Below are positions 8,610 to 19,797 of a stretch of DNA of 64,000 bases, in pieces. Made by a program: the position numbers and the translations under genes. The DNA is from CAIWHR01 sp963708855 (lineage in GTDB: Bacteria; Pseudomonadota; Gammaproteobacteria; Burkholderiales; Casimicrobiaceae): contig CAVPUM010000009.1 in assembly GCA_963708855.1 (NCBI GenBank), forward strand, positions 421,918 to 485,917. Reading direction: 5' to 3'. How positions within the stretch are numbered: the first letter of the stretch is position 1; the number at the start of each line of letters is the position of its first letter. The notes under the pieces are model-generated. The model was given only the letters and a program-made list of their open reading frames with translations, did no database searches and had not been told where the DNA came from.

Positions 8610-11600
8610 ATGCCTTCACCGCGCGCCTTTCTCCGCGTTCCCAGCGCGGTCTTCCTTGCGTTGTTCGGCTTCGTCCGGACGGCCCTGGTCGTCGGATTCG
8701 CGGCGTTCGCGCTGGTTCTGCTCGCTATCCGCTTCGTCGTCTTTCCGCAGATCGAATCCCATCGGGACGCGCTCGCGGGCATGCTGTCGCGGCAGCTCGG
8801 GCACCCCGTCGAAATCGCCGTGCTCGCCACCGGCTGGGACGGCTGGAACCCGAAGCTCGTGGTCGAAGGTCTGCACGTGCTCGATCGCGCCCGCGCGGCG
8901 GCGACACCCCTCCTTTCCCTGCCCAAGGTCGAGTTGATCGTTTCCTGGACGTCGCTGCCGCTGCTCGAGCTCACGCTCAAGGAGCTGAGCATCGAGGGCC
9001 CGCGGCTGGCAATTCGCCGCGATCGCTCCGGCGTGCTGCAGGTCGCCGGAATCGAGATCGATCCGGCGCAGGTGGACGGCGACCTTGCCGCTCACCGACT
9101 GGATGCTCCGCCAGCGCGAAATCGTCATCCGCGACGCGCTGATCCTGTGGGACGACGATCTGCGCAATGCGCCGCAGCTCGTGCTCGACCGGGTCCAGTT
9201 CCGCCTGGAAAACAGCTTCGGGCACCATCGCTTCGGATTGAAGGGCACGCCGCCGCCGGAGCTCGCGGCGCCGCTGGATCTGCGCGGCGATCTCGCGTTC
9301 GAGTCGATGAAGGACTGGCAGAGCGCGCAGGGCCGGCTGTTCGTGCGCCTCGATTATGCCGATGTCGCGGCGTGGCGCGAATGGCTGCCGCTGCCCGAGC
9401 AGATCGAGTCCGGAACCGGGGCATTGCGCATCTGGTTCCAGTTCGCGCACGGGGAATTGCGCGAGATCGTCGCCGACGTCGAACTGGCCGACGTGAAGGC
9501 GAAGCTGGCGGACGACCTGCCCGGAATCGAGCTCGCGCACCTGTCGGGACGCGTCGGCACGCGGAAGTCCGGCGCACAGCGCGAGGTCTTTGCCCGCGCT
9601 CTCGCGTTCACGACGACGACGGGCGAGCGGCTCGATCCCGTCCAGTTCAAGTTCGTCGCGCGGGAAGGCACGCGTGACCGGCCGGCCTCCGGAGAGCTCG
9701 ACTTCGACCAGCTGCAGCTCGCGCCGCTCGTTGCCCTGGCGGCGCATCTGCCGCTGCCGGAGCGGATTCGGGCCGACCTCGCCCGCTTCGCGCCGCGCGG
9801 AACGCTGACGCGGGGTCGCCTGCGCTGGGAGGGTCCCGCCGAGTCGCCCGCGTCCTACGAGGCGGCGGCGGAGTTCGCGCAACTGGGGCTCACCGCCCAG
9901 GATGCCTTTCCGGGGGCAACCGGACTCACGGGCCGATTCGCCGCAACGCACGAGGGCGGCGAGCTCAGGCTCGCCAGCGCGAATGCCACGGTGGATCTGC
10001 CGCGCATCCTGCTCGCCCCCGTCGCGTTCGACACGCTGCAGAGTCTCGTGAAATGGGAGCGCCGCGACGGCAGGACGACGGTGCGCCTGGAGCAGCTCGA
10101 CATCGCCAATGCCGACGTGGCGGGCGAGGTGACGGGAACCTACCGCACGCTTGCGCACGGGCCGGGCGAAGTCGACATGGTCGCGCGTGCTTCCCGCGGC
10201 GATGCCCGGCAGATTCACCGCTATCTGCCGCGGACGATCGATCCTGACACACGCGAATGGCTGCGCGTGGCGCTCGCGGACGGCACGGCTGCCGAAACGC
10301 GCTTCACGCTCACCGGCGACCTCGCCGAATTTCCGTTCCCGAACGGCAAGGGCGGCAAGCTGGTGCTCGACACGAAGGCGAAAGCCGTGACGCTCGCCTA
10401 CGCGGACGGTTGGCCGCCGATCGATGCCATCGATGCCGACGTGCGGATCGAAGGAACGCGCCTGACGGTCGACGCTGCGCGGGGCCGCGTCCACGGCGTC
10501 GAAATCGGCAGGACGCGCGCCGAGATATCCGACCTCGCTCGGGATCACCCGCTGCTGCGGATCGACGGCGAAGCAGCGGGACCGATTGCGGGATTCCTAC
10601 GCTACGTCAAGGACAGCCCGGTTGGCGCGCGGACAGGCACGATCACGAGCGCTGTCGAAGCATCGGGCGGCGGACGGCTGGCCTTGACGATCGAGCTCCC
10701 GCTCGGGCGACCCGATGATATACGGTTCGCCGGCGAGTGCACGCTGTCGGACGTGCAGTTGCGCATCGGCGGTGTGCCTCCCCTCGCCAAGGTCAACGGC
10801 AAGCTGTCATTCAGCGAACGCGACGTCGGCGCGCGCGACGTCGCCGCGGAGATCCTGGGCGGACCCGCGAAGCTCGCCTTCGCGAGCGCCGAAGGACAGA
10901 CGCGCGTGACCGGCAGCGGAACGGCGGGTTTGGCCGCGCTGCAACGCGAGTACGGCAACGCGTACCTCGATCGGGTTTCGGGCCGCATCGACTGGTCGAT
11001 CAACGTGAACGCGCTTGCTCCGGGCACGCTGGGGTGGGTGTTCGAGAGCACGTTGAAAGGCGCTGCCGTCGATTTGCCCGCACCGCTCGGCAAGACTGCA
11101 GACGAGGAGATACCGCTGCGCATCGAGGGGCGCGACGAAGCCAGCCCGGCAGGAACGGATTTCATCATCGCGTCGTATGGACGCGTCGCGCAATTTGCCG
11201 CGCATCGCCGGCAAGAGGCGACCGGGACGATCATCGATCGCGCGCTGCTCTCGCTGGGCCGGGCGATCGAGCGGCCGGACGCGGCCCGCGCCGAACGCCC
11301 CGGGCTATGGGTGCGCGGCGAGTTGCCGGTGCTCAAGGCCGATGCATGGATCGCTTTGCTGCCGCGGGAAGCCGCAGCGGGGACCGGACGCCCGGATCCC
11401 GGGCTCGTCCTCGCCGGGGCGGACTTCGACGTCCGCGAGTTCGATGCCCTGGGCGCCAAGTTCACGGACCTGAAGGTGAAGCTGCGCGAATCCCCGCGCG
11501 GATGGGCAATCGACCTCGACGGAGCGGAAGTCGCCGGGACCGCGACGTGGTCCGCCGCCGACGCCGGATCGCCGAACGGGCGGCTCGTGGCGCGGTTGTC

Positions 11601-12576
11601 CCGGCTCGCGATGCCGGGGCGCGGCAGCCCCGCGACCGGCCGGGTTGTCGATGCCGGCGAGAGTGCGGGTGCGCAGCAGCCGGGTGCGCCGGCGACCCGT
11701 CCATGGCCGGAAATCGATCTCGCGGCGGACACGCTGGTGTCGAAGGATCGCGATCTCGGCCGGCTCGAGTTCGTCGCGAAGCCGCGCGGAGCGGAATGGC
11801 AGATCGACCGCCTCAAGCTCGCGAACGATTCCGGACGCCTGGATGCCAGCGGAGCGTGGCGCGCGGCCGGCCGGCAGCAGCAGACCAGGCTCGACGTGGC
11901 GCTCGACGCAAAGGATTCCGGCGCCTTTCTCGCGCGGTACGGCTATCCCGAGGCATTGCACGGCGCGCCGACGAAGATCGATGGCCAGCTTTCCTGGTCG
12001 GGTGCGCCGCACGAGTTCGATTTCGCGACGCTCTCCGGGACGCTCGGCATACGCGTGGGCCCGGGCCGGTTCACCAAGCTCGAGCCGGGCCCCGGCAAGC
12101 TTCTGGGCGTGCTTTCGCTGCAGGCGCTGCCGCGGCGCGTTACGCTCGACTACAGCGATGTCTTCAGCGAAGGGCTTGCGTTCGACGAAATCACCGGCAA
12201 TGTGCGGATCGCGACCGGAATCATGAGCACCTCCGACCTCAAGCTCGTCGGTCCGTCGGCCAAGGTCGAAATTTCGGGTGACGCCGACCTGGCGAAGGAA
12301 ACGCAGCGCCTCAACGTGCGCGTGCAGCCGGCGCTGTCGTCCAGCCTTTCGGCCGGGGCGGCGTTGCTGTTCCTCGCCAACCCGCTGGTCGGCGCGGCGG
12401 TGGGCGCCGGCTCGCTGTTCGCGCAGGCCATCCTCCAGGATCCGGTCGAAAAGATGTTCCGCTACGAGTACACGGTGACAGGCAGCTGGTCGGACCCGAT
12501 CGTCACCAAGAATGTCGGAGGGAATGCGAGCGCCGCGCCGAGCGTCGGGCGCGCCGACGATTCCCGGAGCGATGCG
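8610..12576 (+). CDS. yhdP: YhdP family AsmA-like transport protein (TIGR02099), one frameshift
   Basis: A very large (about 1,320 aa) envelope protein with one N-terminal membrane helix (VGFAAFALVLLAIRFVVFP) and a long periplasmic beta-rich domain. YhdP-type proteins bridge inner and outer membranes and help move phospholipids. The C-terminus has GPAKVEISGDADLAKETQRL, LFLANPLVGAAVGAGSLFAQ and YTVTGSWSDP, the conserved TIGR02099 end. The start is ATG 8610 (MPSPRAF). The frame changes near 9080. No stop codon occurs before the nitrilase ATG at 12577 in the current frame; a TGA overlapping that ATG lies in another frame, so a further indel near the end is likely. Confidence 0.85.
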
Positions 12577-13391
12577 ATGACGGAATCCGGCGAGCGCCTG
12601 CGCGTGGCGGCGGTGCAGACCGTTGCCGGCGGCGACGTCGAGGCGAATCTGGCGCAGGCGGAGCCGCTGATCGGCCAGGCGGCGGCCGAGGGTGCGCGAC
12701 TCGTGGTTCTGCCCGAGTACTTCGGCATTTTCGGCGCGCGGGCTACCGACAAGCTGGCGGTCCGGGAGACCGACGGCAGCGGCGTGCAGCAGGCTTTCCT
12801 GGCGCGACTCGCAAGGATCCACGGCATCTGGCTGGTCGGCGGCACCGTGCCGCTGGCGAGCGCCGATCCGGCGCGCGTGCGCAGCGCATGCCTGGTGTAC
12901 GGCCCCGACGGGCGGCGTGTCGCCCGCTACGACAAGATCCATCTGTTCGCGTTCACGCGCGGGGAAGAGTGCTACGACGAAGGCAAGACCATCGAGCCGG
13001 GCACGCAAGCCGTGACCATCGACCTGCCGTGCGGCCCGTCGGACTGTCCGTTTGCTACGACCTGCGCTTTCCCGAGCTCTATCGCGGCATGGGGACACTC
13101 GCGCTGATCCTGGTGCCGGCGGCATTCACCGCGACGACCGGCGCGGCGCACTGGCACCTGCTCCTGCGCGCGCGCGCCGTCGAGAATCAGTGCTACGTGC
13201 TCGCGGCTGCGCAGGGCGGCGAGCATCCGGGCGGGCGGCGCACGTATGGCCACTCGATGCTGATCGATCCCTGGGGATGCGTCGTCGCCGAACTGGATCA
13301 GGGCCCCGGCATCGTCGTCGGCGATGTCGATCCGGCGCGGCTCGAAGCCGTGCGCGCTGCGCTCCCGGCGCTCGCGCACCGCGTGCTGTAG
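12577..13391 (+). CDS. Carbon-nitrogen hydrolase (Nit1/NitFhit-like nitrilase superfamily), frameshifted
   Basis: A nitrilase-superfamily amidase of about 271 residues. The catalytic triad is present: Glu in VLPEYFGIFG, Lys in YDKIHLFAF, Cys in SVCYDLRFPE. Close relatives remove the amide from deaminated glutathione, a metabolite-repair reaction; that substrate is inferred. The frame changes near 13035, just before the catalytic cysteine. The ATG at 12577 continues the yhdP frame without a stop; the natural arrangement is probably an ATGA overlap. In related genomes the order is yhdP-nitrilase-tldD. Confidence 0.85.
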
Positions 13392-13405
13392 CGTATGGAC
13401 CGCGA

Positions 13406-13895
13406 GTGAGCGCCACCGACTCGGGTGCTCCGGTCGCGGATCGCCATTTCGAGGATTTCGTGCCGGGCGCAGGTGTCGGATTTCGGCCCGATCACCATCG
13501 ACGAGGCGGACGTCATCGCGTTCGCGCAGCGCTACGATCCGCAACCGGTCCACGTCGACCGGGACGCGGCGACGGCGGGCCCGTTCGGCGGACTGATCGC
13601 GAGCGGCTGGCATACGGCGAGCCTCGTCATGCGGATCCTGGTCGAGCATTACCTTGCGCGCGGCGCCGCGCTGGCATCGCCGGGCGTCGACGAGCTGCGC
13701 TGGCTGCAGCCCGTGCGTCCGGGCGACGTGCTGCGGGTGCGGGTGACCGTGCTCGAAGCGCGTCGTTCGCGATCGAAGCCCGATCGCGGGCTCGTGCGGA
13801 CTCGCATCGAGGCGTTGAATCAGGACGACGCCGTCGTCATGAGCATGATCGCGATGAATCTGTTCCTGTGCCGCGTTCCGGGCGCGGCCGGCTGA
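13406..13895 (+). CDS. MaoC-family hot-dog dehydratase, frameshifted near the start
   Basis: A small (about 162 aa) MaoC-like hydratase, acting on acyl-CoA-type substrates. The N-terminal segment DRHFEDFVPGAG starts from GTG 13406 and continues in another frame as DFGPITIDEADVIAFAQRYDPQPVHVD. The catalytic Asp-x4-His appears as DPQPVH, followed by GGLIASGWHTASLVMRI. Removal of one G near 13470 joins the halves. It lies 14 nt after the nitrilase and converges on smr. The exact substrate is unknown. Confidence 0.82.
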
Positions 13896-13914
13896 CGGGG
13901 GTGCCCGCGGCCGG

Positions 13915-14588
13915 TCACTTGCCGCGCAGCAGAATCAGCACCGCGCCGCCGCCGCCCGCGTTGGGCGGCGTCTCGCAGTACGCGAGCACCTCGTCCCAAT
14001 GCGCGAGCCACCGGCGCACGCGGCCCTTGAGGACCGGCTCCCGGTTCGGCGACGTGAGCCCCTTGCCGTGGATCGCCCGCACGCAGCGATGCCCGCGCGC
14101 CCGCGCGTCGACGATGAAGTCGGAAAGCGCGTCGTGGGCTTCGTCGATCCGGTGGCCGTGCAGGTCGATCTCGGCCTGCACCGACCATTCGCCACGACGC
14201 AGCTTCCTCAGGATGTCGCTGGGGAGGCCGCGTCGCAGGAAGGTCTGCTCGGCCTCGTGTTCCTGTCCGACATCCCAGGCCTCGGGAGCCCGCTCGGCGC
14301 CGTACTTGGATGCCGTCAGCGCATCGGCATCGTCGGCGATGCGCTGCAGCGGAATCGGCGCGGGCCGCGGCGGCGCGTTGCGGGCACGGGTGCTGGGCGC
14401 CAGTCTCTGCACGTCGGCGAAGGCTTGCGCGAGATCGACGTCGCCGGTTGCCCGCGGGACCGCCACCGGCGAGATGTTTCGCCGCGCGTGCGGCCACCGT
14501 CGATCTCGCGGCCGGTCCCGGGCTTCGAGGACGCCGCGGCACCGCGCGCCGCGTCGACGAGCTTCTTCAGGTCCGCCAGTTTTGCCAT
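13915..14588 (-). CDS. Smr-domain (MutS2-like) DNA/RNA endonuclease family protein, frameshifted
   Basis: The C-terminal half is a Smr domain: VQAEIDLHGHRIDEAHDALS carries the DLHG motif and RCVRAIHGKG the HGKG motif. The N-terminus MAKLADLKKLVDAARGAAAS starts at 14588 in another frame, and the shift is near 14470. Full length is about 224 residues, as for the YdaL/SmrA type. Smr domains nick nucleic acid; the cellular role here is not known. It follows trxB by 35 nt on the same strand. Confidence 0.83.
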
Positions 14589-14623
14589 GGCGTCATTCAC
14601 CGCCTGCGCGTCGGGCGCAATGG

Positions 14624-15578
14624 TCAGCCGTGCGATTCGAGGTAGGCCTCGGCGTCGAGCGCCGCCATGCACCCGGTGCCCGCCGAGGTCACCGCCTGCC
14701 GATACACGTGGTCGGCGACGTCCCCGGCGGCGAACACGCCGGGCACGCTCGTCGCCGTCGCGCCGCCATCGGTCCCGCTCCTGACCTTGATGTAGCCGCC
14801 GGCCATCGTGAGCTGGCCCTCGAAGATGCCGGTGTTCGGCGTGTGCCCGATGGCGATGAACACGCCCATCACCGGGAGATCCTGCGTCGCGCCGGTCTTG
14901 ACGTCCTTGATCCGCGCCCCCGTGACGCCGCGTGCCGTCGCCCAGGACTTCGTCCAGCGTCTGATGCCACAGCACGCGGACGTTGCCGCCGTCGCGCGTC
15001 TTGGCCATCAGCTTGTCGACCAGGATCGCCTCGGCGCGGAACCGGTCGCGTCGATGCACCAGCGTGACCGTGCGCGCGATATTGGACAGATAGAGCGCCT
15101 CCTCGACCGCGGTATTGCCGCCGCCGATCACCACGACGTCCTGCGCCTTGTAGAAGAAGCCGTCGCAGGTCGCGCAGGCCGAGACCCCCTTGCCCATGAA
15201 GGCCTGCTCCGACGGCAAACCGAGGTAGCGCGCGGAGGCGCCGGTCGCGATGATCAGCGCATCGCAGGTGTACTCGCCGTTGTCGCCGATCAGCCGGATG
15301 GGCCTGGCGTCGAGCTTCGCCGTGTGGATCTGGTCGAAGATCATCTTCGTGTCGAAGCGCTCCGCGTGCTTCTGGAAGCGGGCCATCAGCTCCGGGCCCT
15401 GCACGCCTTCGGCATCGGCCGGCCAGTTGTCGACGTCGGTGGTCGTCGTCAGCTGTCCGCCCTGGGCGAGCCCGGTGATGAGGACCGGCTTCAGGTTGGC
15501 GCGTGCCGCGTATACTGCGGCGGTGTAACCGGCCGGGCCGGAGCCGAGAATGAGGAGGCGGGCGTGTTGTGTCGACAT
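14624..15578 (-). CDS. trxB: Thioredoxin-disulfide reductase TrxB, frameshifted
   Basis: An FAD/NADPH enzyme that reduces thioredoxin in the cytoplasm. It shows the FAD-binding LLILGSGPAGYTAAVYAARA, the redox-active CATC in SACATCDGFFY, the NADPH-binding VVVIGGGNTAVEEALYL with HRRDRFRA, and the C-terminal GVFAAGDVADHVYRQAVTSA. The frame changes near 14935; joined length is about 317 residues, normal for TrxB. The start is ATG 15578. It diverges from ftsK and precedes smr. Confidence 0.9.
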
Positions 15579-15762
15579 GCGTATCTCGCTTCGCAAATTG
15601 TTCGAGTTTAACCGGAGCGCGTCCCGAACCGCCGCGACGTCGCGCCGATTTCGTCGCAGGACCGAGACCGGCGGGCAGACACCGCCAACGTGGGGGCGAT
15701 GCCGGTCGCTCCAACCGCGGGGCATCGCGTCACGATGCCCGCAGTCGTCCGCGCCGCTGGTG

Positions 15763-15768
15763 TATAAT
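15763..15768 (+). promoter_or_regulatory. Putative -10 element of the ftsK promoter
   Basis: A perfect TATAAT lies 30 nt before the ftsK ATG in the trxB/ftsK divergent region (15579-15797). No good -35 hexamer is visible at 16-18 bp upstream. The rest of this gap shows no other gene. Confidence 0.5.
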
Positions 15769-15797
15769 TCGCCACGTGAAGTCAGCGCGGCAAATCC

Positions 15798-18115
15798 ATG
15801 TTTTTCAATAAGAAAGAAACGAACGTCCCGGCGCCGCGCCGCGACCGGTCGGCCCCGTCGTTGTCGCCGCGCTTCGCGCGGCTCGTCCGCGAATCCTGGT
15901 GGCTCGTCGTCGTTGCGGCATTCGTCTGGCTGGCGCTGATTCTGGCGACTTATGCGAAGACCGATCCAGGCTGGTCGTTCTCGGGTGTCGGCGCTCCGAT
16001 CGCGAATCGTGGCGGCCTGGCGGGTGCCTGGCTCGCCGACCTGCTGCTCTATCTCTTCGGCATCTCGGCCTGGTGGTGGGTCGTCGCGGGCGTGGTCCTG
16101 GTCGTCGCCGGATATCGCCGCATCGGACATCCCGAGCTCGAAACGGATCACCCGCTTTCGCTCGGCGTGCTGGGATTCGGCCTCGTGTTGCTGTCGAGCG
16201 CCGCGCTGGAGGCGCTGCGGCTCTACAACCTGCCGGTGACGCTGCCGCAGGCGGCCGGCGGCGCGCTGGGCGAAATCATCGGCCGGGGACTGTCGAAGCT
16301 GCTGGGATTCAACGGCGCGACGCTGCTGCTGCTGGCGCTGTTCGCGGCGGGCTCGTCGCTGTTCTTCGGGCTGTCGTGGCTGAAGCTGATGGAGCGCATC
16401 GGCACCTGGCTCGAGAGGGCAGTCCTGTGGCTAAGGCGCCGCGCGGAGGAGCGCAAGGATCGCGCGCTCGGGGCGCAGGCGCTCGCGGTGCGCGAGGCGG
16501 TCGTGCAGGCAAAGCACGAAGTCGTCCTGCGCGAGCCGGTGCTCGTCGTGCCGCAGGTCGTCGAGGTGCCGAAATCCGATCGCGTGGTGAAGGAAAAGCA
16601 GCGGCCGCTCTTCATCGACCTGCCGGATTCCCCGCTGCCGCCGCTGGCGCTGCTCGACGACGCGCCTGGCGGCGCAGGAAACGGTGAGCGCCGACACGCT
16701 CGAATTCACGTCGCGACTGATCGAGCGGAAACTCGCCGATTTCGGCGTCGCCGTGAGGGTGCTGGCGGCCTATCCCGGGCCGGTGATCACCCGCTACGAG
16801 GTCGAGCCGGCGGTCGGCGTCAAGGGCGCGCAGATCGTGAATCTGGTGAAGGACCTCGCGCGCGCGCTGTCGGTGGTCTCGATCCGCGTCGTCGAAACGA
16901 TTCCGGGCAAGTCGTGCATGGGGCTCGAGCTGCCCAACCCGAAGCGGCAGATCGTGAAGCTCATCGAGATCCTGTCGTCGGCGACGTACAACGACAACGC
17001 GAGCCGGCTGACGCTGGCGCTGGGGAAGGACATCGCCGGCAAGGCGGTGATCGCCGACCTCGCCCGGATGCCGCACCTGCTCGTCGCCGGAACGACCGGG
17101 TCGGGCAAGTCGGTCGCGGTCAACGCGATGATCCTGTCCCTGCTGTACAAGGCCGAGCCGCAGGCAGGTGCGCATGATCCTGGTCGATCCGAAGATGCTC
17201 GAGCTCTCGGTCTACGAGGGCATTCCGCACCTGCTGGCGCCGGTCGTCACCGACATGAAGCTCGCCGGCAACGCGCTCAACTGGTGTGTCGGCGAGATGG
17301 AGCGCCGCTACCGGCTGATGTCGACGCTCGGCGTGCGCAACCTCGGCGGGTACAACGCGAAGGTCGGCGAGGCGAGGAAGTCGGGCAAGCCGCTGACCAA
17401 TCCGTTCTCGCTGACGCCGGAGGCCCCGGAGCCGATCGAGGAAATGCCGTTCATCATCGTCGTGATCGACGAGCTGGCCGACATGATGATGGTGACCGGC
17501 AAGAAGATCGAGGAGCTCATCGCGCGCATCGCGCAAAAGGCGCGTGCGGCGGGCATCCATCTGATCCTGGCCACGCAGCGCCCGTCCGTGGACGTGATCA
17601 CGGGGCTCATCAAGGCCAACATACCGTCCCGCATCGCGTTCCAGGTGGCGAGCAAGGTCGACTCGCGCACGATCCTCGACCACATGGGAGCGGAGGCGCT
17701 GCTCGGACAGGGCGACATGCTCTATCAGCCGCCCGGCGTGGGCTATCCGCTGCGCGTGCACGGCGCGTTCGTGTCGGACGCCGAAGTGCACAAGGTGGTC
17801 GAGCACCTGAAGGCGCAGGGGGGGCCGCAGTACCTCGACGGCATTCTCGAGGGCAGCGCCGGCGGCGACGGCGACGAGAGCGTAGCCGTGGAAGGCGCCG
17901 ATGCGGAATCCGACCCGATGTACGACCAGGCCGTGGCGCTGGTGCTGCAGACGCGCCGGCCGTCGATATCGCTCGTGCAGCGCCATCTGCGCATCGGCTA
18001 CAACCGCGCCGCGCGACTCATCGAGCAGATGGAGCGCTCGGGCCTGGTGTCGCCGATGCAGACCAACGGCAATCGCGAAGTGCTGGTCCCGGCAAAGAGG
18101 GGCGAGGGGGCATGA
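15798..18115 (+). CDS. ftsK: DNA translocase FtsK, two frameshifts
   Basis: FtsK pumps chromosome ends through the closing septum and activates XerCD at dif. Four hydrophobic helices occupy the first ~190 residues (for example WWLVVVAAFVWLALILATYA), then a charged linker, then the motor: alpha domain ADTLEFTSRLIERKL, Walker A GTTGSGKSV, Walker B FIIVVIDELADMM, and the gamma winged helix RPSISLVQRHLRIGYNRAAR that reads KOPS sites. The frame changes near 16670 and 17165; dropping one base at each restores about 772 residues, a normal short-linker FtsK. The ATG of lolA overlaps its stop. Confidence 0.92.
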
Positions 18116-18738
18116 AGCGCACGCTGAGGGCATCCTTGATCGCGGTCACCCTCGCCGCGACGGCGACCGCGCAGGCGGACGGTCTCGCGCAGCTCAAGGC
18201 CTTCCACGCGACGACGAAAAGCGGGAAGGTCACGTTCCGGCAGGTCGTCGCTGCCAAGGGGCAGCAGGAGATGCGGGAGTCGACCGGCACGTTTTCGTTC
18301 CAGCGACCGGGGAAGTTCCGCTGGACCTACGAAACGCCCTACGCGCAGCTGATCGTCGGCGACGGCGAACATCTCTGGATCTACGACCGCGATCTCAACC
18401 AGGTTATCGTGCGCAAGCTCGACCGGGCACTCGGCTCGACGCCTGCGGCGCTCCTCGCCGGGGACAGCGCGCTCGAGGCCAATTTCGATCTGAATGACGC
18501 GGGCAGCCGCGATGGCGTCGAATTCGTGGAGGCGCAACCCCGGACGGCGGACACGGGATTCGAGCGCGTGCGCATCGGTTTCGCCAACAACGTGCCGCGC
18601 GCGATGGAGCTCAAGGACACGTTCGGCAACGTCACCACGCTCACCTTCGGCCCGTTCGACCGGAATTCGGCGCCGGACGCGGGGCAATTTCGCTTCGTCC
18701 CGCCCAAGGGCGCCGACATCGTCGGCGAAAGCAGGTAG
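18112..18738 (+). CDS. lolA: Outer-membrane lipoprotein carrier protein LolA
   Basis: A periplasmic chaperone that carries lipoproteins from LolCDE to LolB. The 208-residue product has a signal peptide (MKRTLRASLIAVTLAATATA, cut after AQA), SGTFSFQRPGKFRW-type beta strands (here TGTFSFQRPGKFRWTYETPY), and the terminal FRFVPPKGADIVGE. The ATG overlaps the ftsK stop, so it is coupled to ftsK. In many betaproteobacteria rarA follows directly; here a minus-strand cassette intervenes. The frame is intact. Confidence 0.92.
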   Translation: MKRTLRASLIAVTLAATATAQADGLAQLKAFHATTKSGKVTFRQVVAAKGQQEMRESTGTFSFQRPGKFRWTYETPYAQLIVGDGEHLWIYDRDLNQVIVRKLDRALGSTPAALLAGDSALEANFDLNDAGSRDGVEFVEAQPRTADTGFERVRIGFANNVPRAMELKDTFGNVTTLTFGPFDRNSAPDAGQFRFVPPKGADIVGESR

Positions 18739-18768
18739 CGGATCGCCGTCGCGCCGCGAAGGCCCCGG

Positions 18769-19797
18769 TCAACGCGTGGTCCAGGCGCGCACGCGGGGGT
18801 GCGCAAGGACGTCCGGGTCGACGACGAATTCGATCCTGCGTCCGGCCAGCGCATCGACGATGCTCGCGAGGCCCGTGGACGCCATGTTGTGAAAGCATTC
18901 GTCGGTCCAGCATAGCGAGTGCGGCGTGACGATCACCTGGTCCATCGCCAGAAGCGGATTGTCGGGCGCGATCGGCTCCCGCTCGAACACGTCGAGCGCC
19001 GCCCCGCCGATCCGCCGCGCACGCAGCGCTTCGATCAGCGCCGCCTCGTCGACGATCGGCCCGCGCGCCACGTTGATGAAATGCGCCGTAGGCCGCATAC
19101 GCGCAAACTGCGGCGCTCCGACGAGGTGACGGGTTTCGTCGTTCAGCAGGCAGCAGACGACGACGAAGTCCGATTCGGTAAGCAGCGTGTCGAGGTCGAC
19201 CTTGCGCGCACCGAGATACCCGAGTTCGATGGCGTTGACATAGGGATCGGCAGCGAGGAGTTTCAGGTCGAAGGCGCGCGCCATGCGCAGCAGCTCCTTG
19301 CCGATGCGGCCGGCCCCGACCACACCCAGCGTGCGTCCGGTGAGGCCCATGCCCATGTTGTCCATCCGCTCGTGCCAGCGGCCCGTGCGCGTGAGCCGAT
19401 CCTTCAGCATCAGCCGGCCGGCCAGAGCCAGGACGAACGAAAGCGCGATGGTCGCCACGGGGCGCGGCATCGAGCTCGGTGTATGCGTGACGATGACGCC
19501 GGCGCGTGTCATCGCCGCGACATCGACCGAGTCGTAGCCCACGCCGTGCCGCGCCACGACGCGCAACCGACAATCGGCGCGCGCGACGGCGGCAGCGGGG
19601 ACCCGCGGCAGGTTCACGTACAACGCGTCGTAGCGCGCCGCGTGGTCGGCGGAAATCTCGTCGACAATCGCGGGCAGGTACTCCCATTCGATGCCGGGTG
19701 CGCGATCGAGGATGGCGAGCGCCGCGGCGCCGAACGCGGGCTCGCCACGCGAATCGAGGATGTCGCGCGTCAGCCCGACCTTCAGGGGCTCGGTCAC
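18769..19797 (-). CDS. D-isomer-specific 2-hydroxyacid dehydrogenase
   Basis: An NAD-dependent dehydrogenase of 342 residues. The Rossmann motif GVVGAGRIGKELL sits in the middle, with the catalytic set Arg in NVARGPIVDEAAL, Glu in FEREP, and His in TPHSLCWTDE. The family acts on glycerate, phosphoglycerate, lactate or similar acids; the substrate is unknown. It starts with GTG 19797, which overlaps the TGA of the upstream aldolase. Pairing with an HpcH-type aldolase suggests a short catabolic route for a 2-oxo or hydroxy acid. The frame is intact. Confidence 0.88.
   Translation of the reverse strand: MTEPLKVGLTRDILDSRGEPAFGAAALAILDRAPGIEWEYLPAIVDEISADHAARYDALYVNLPRVPAAAVARADCRLRVVARHGVGYDSVDVAAMTRAGVIVTHTPSSMPRPVATIALSFVLALAGRLMLKDRLTRTGRWHERMDNMGMGLTGRTLGVVGAGRIGKELLRMARAFDLKLLAADPYVNAIELGYLGARKVDLDTLLTESDFVVVCCLLNDETRHLVGAPQFARMRPTAHFINVARGPIVDEAALIEALRARRIGGAALDVFEREPIAPDNPLLAMDQVIVTPHSLCWTDECFHNMASTGLASIVDALAGRRIEFVVDPDVLAHPRVRAWTTR

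Noticed and set aside
9125..13125. Long minus-strand frames opposite yhdP.
   Set aside because: Shadow frames with no domain pattern; yhdP and the nitrilase explain the region.
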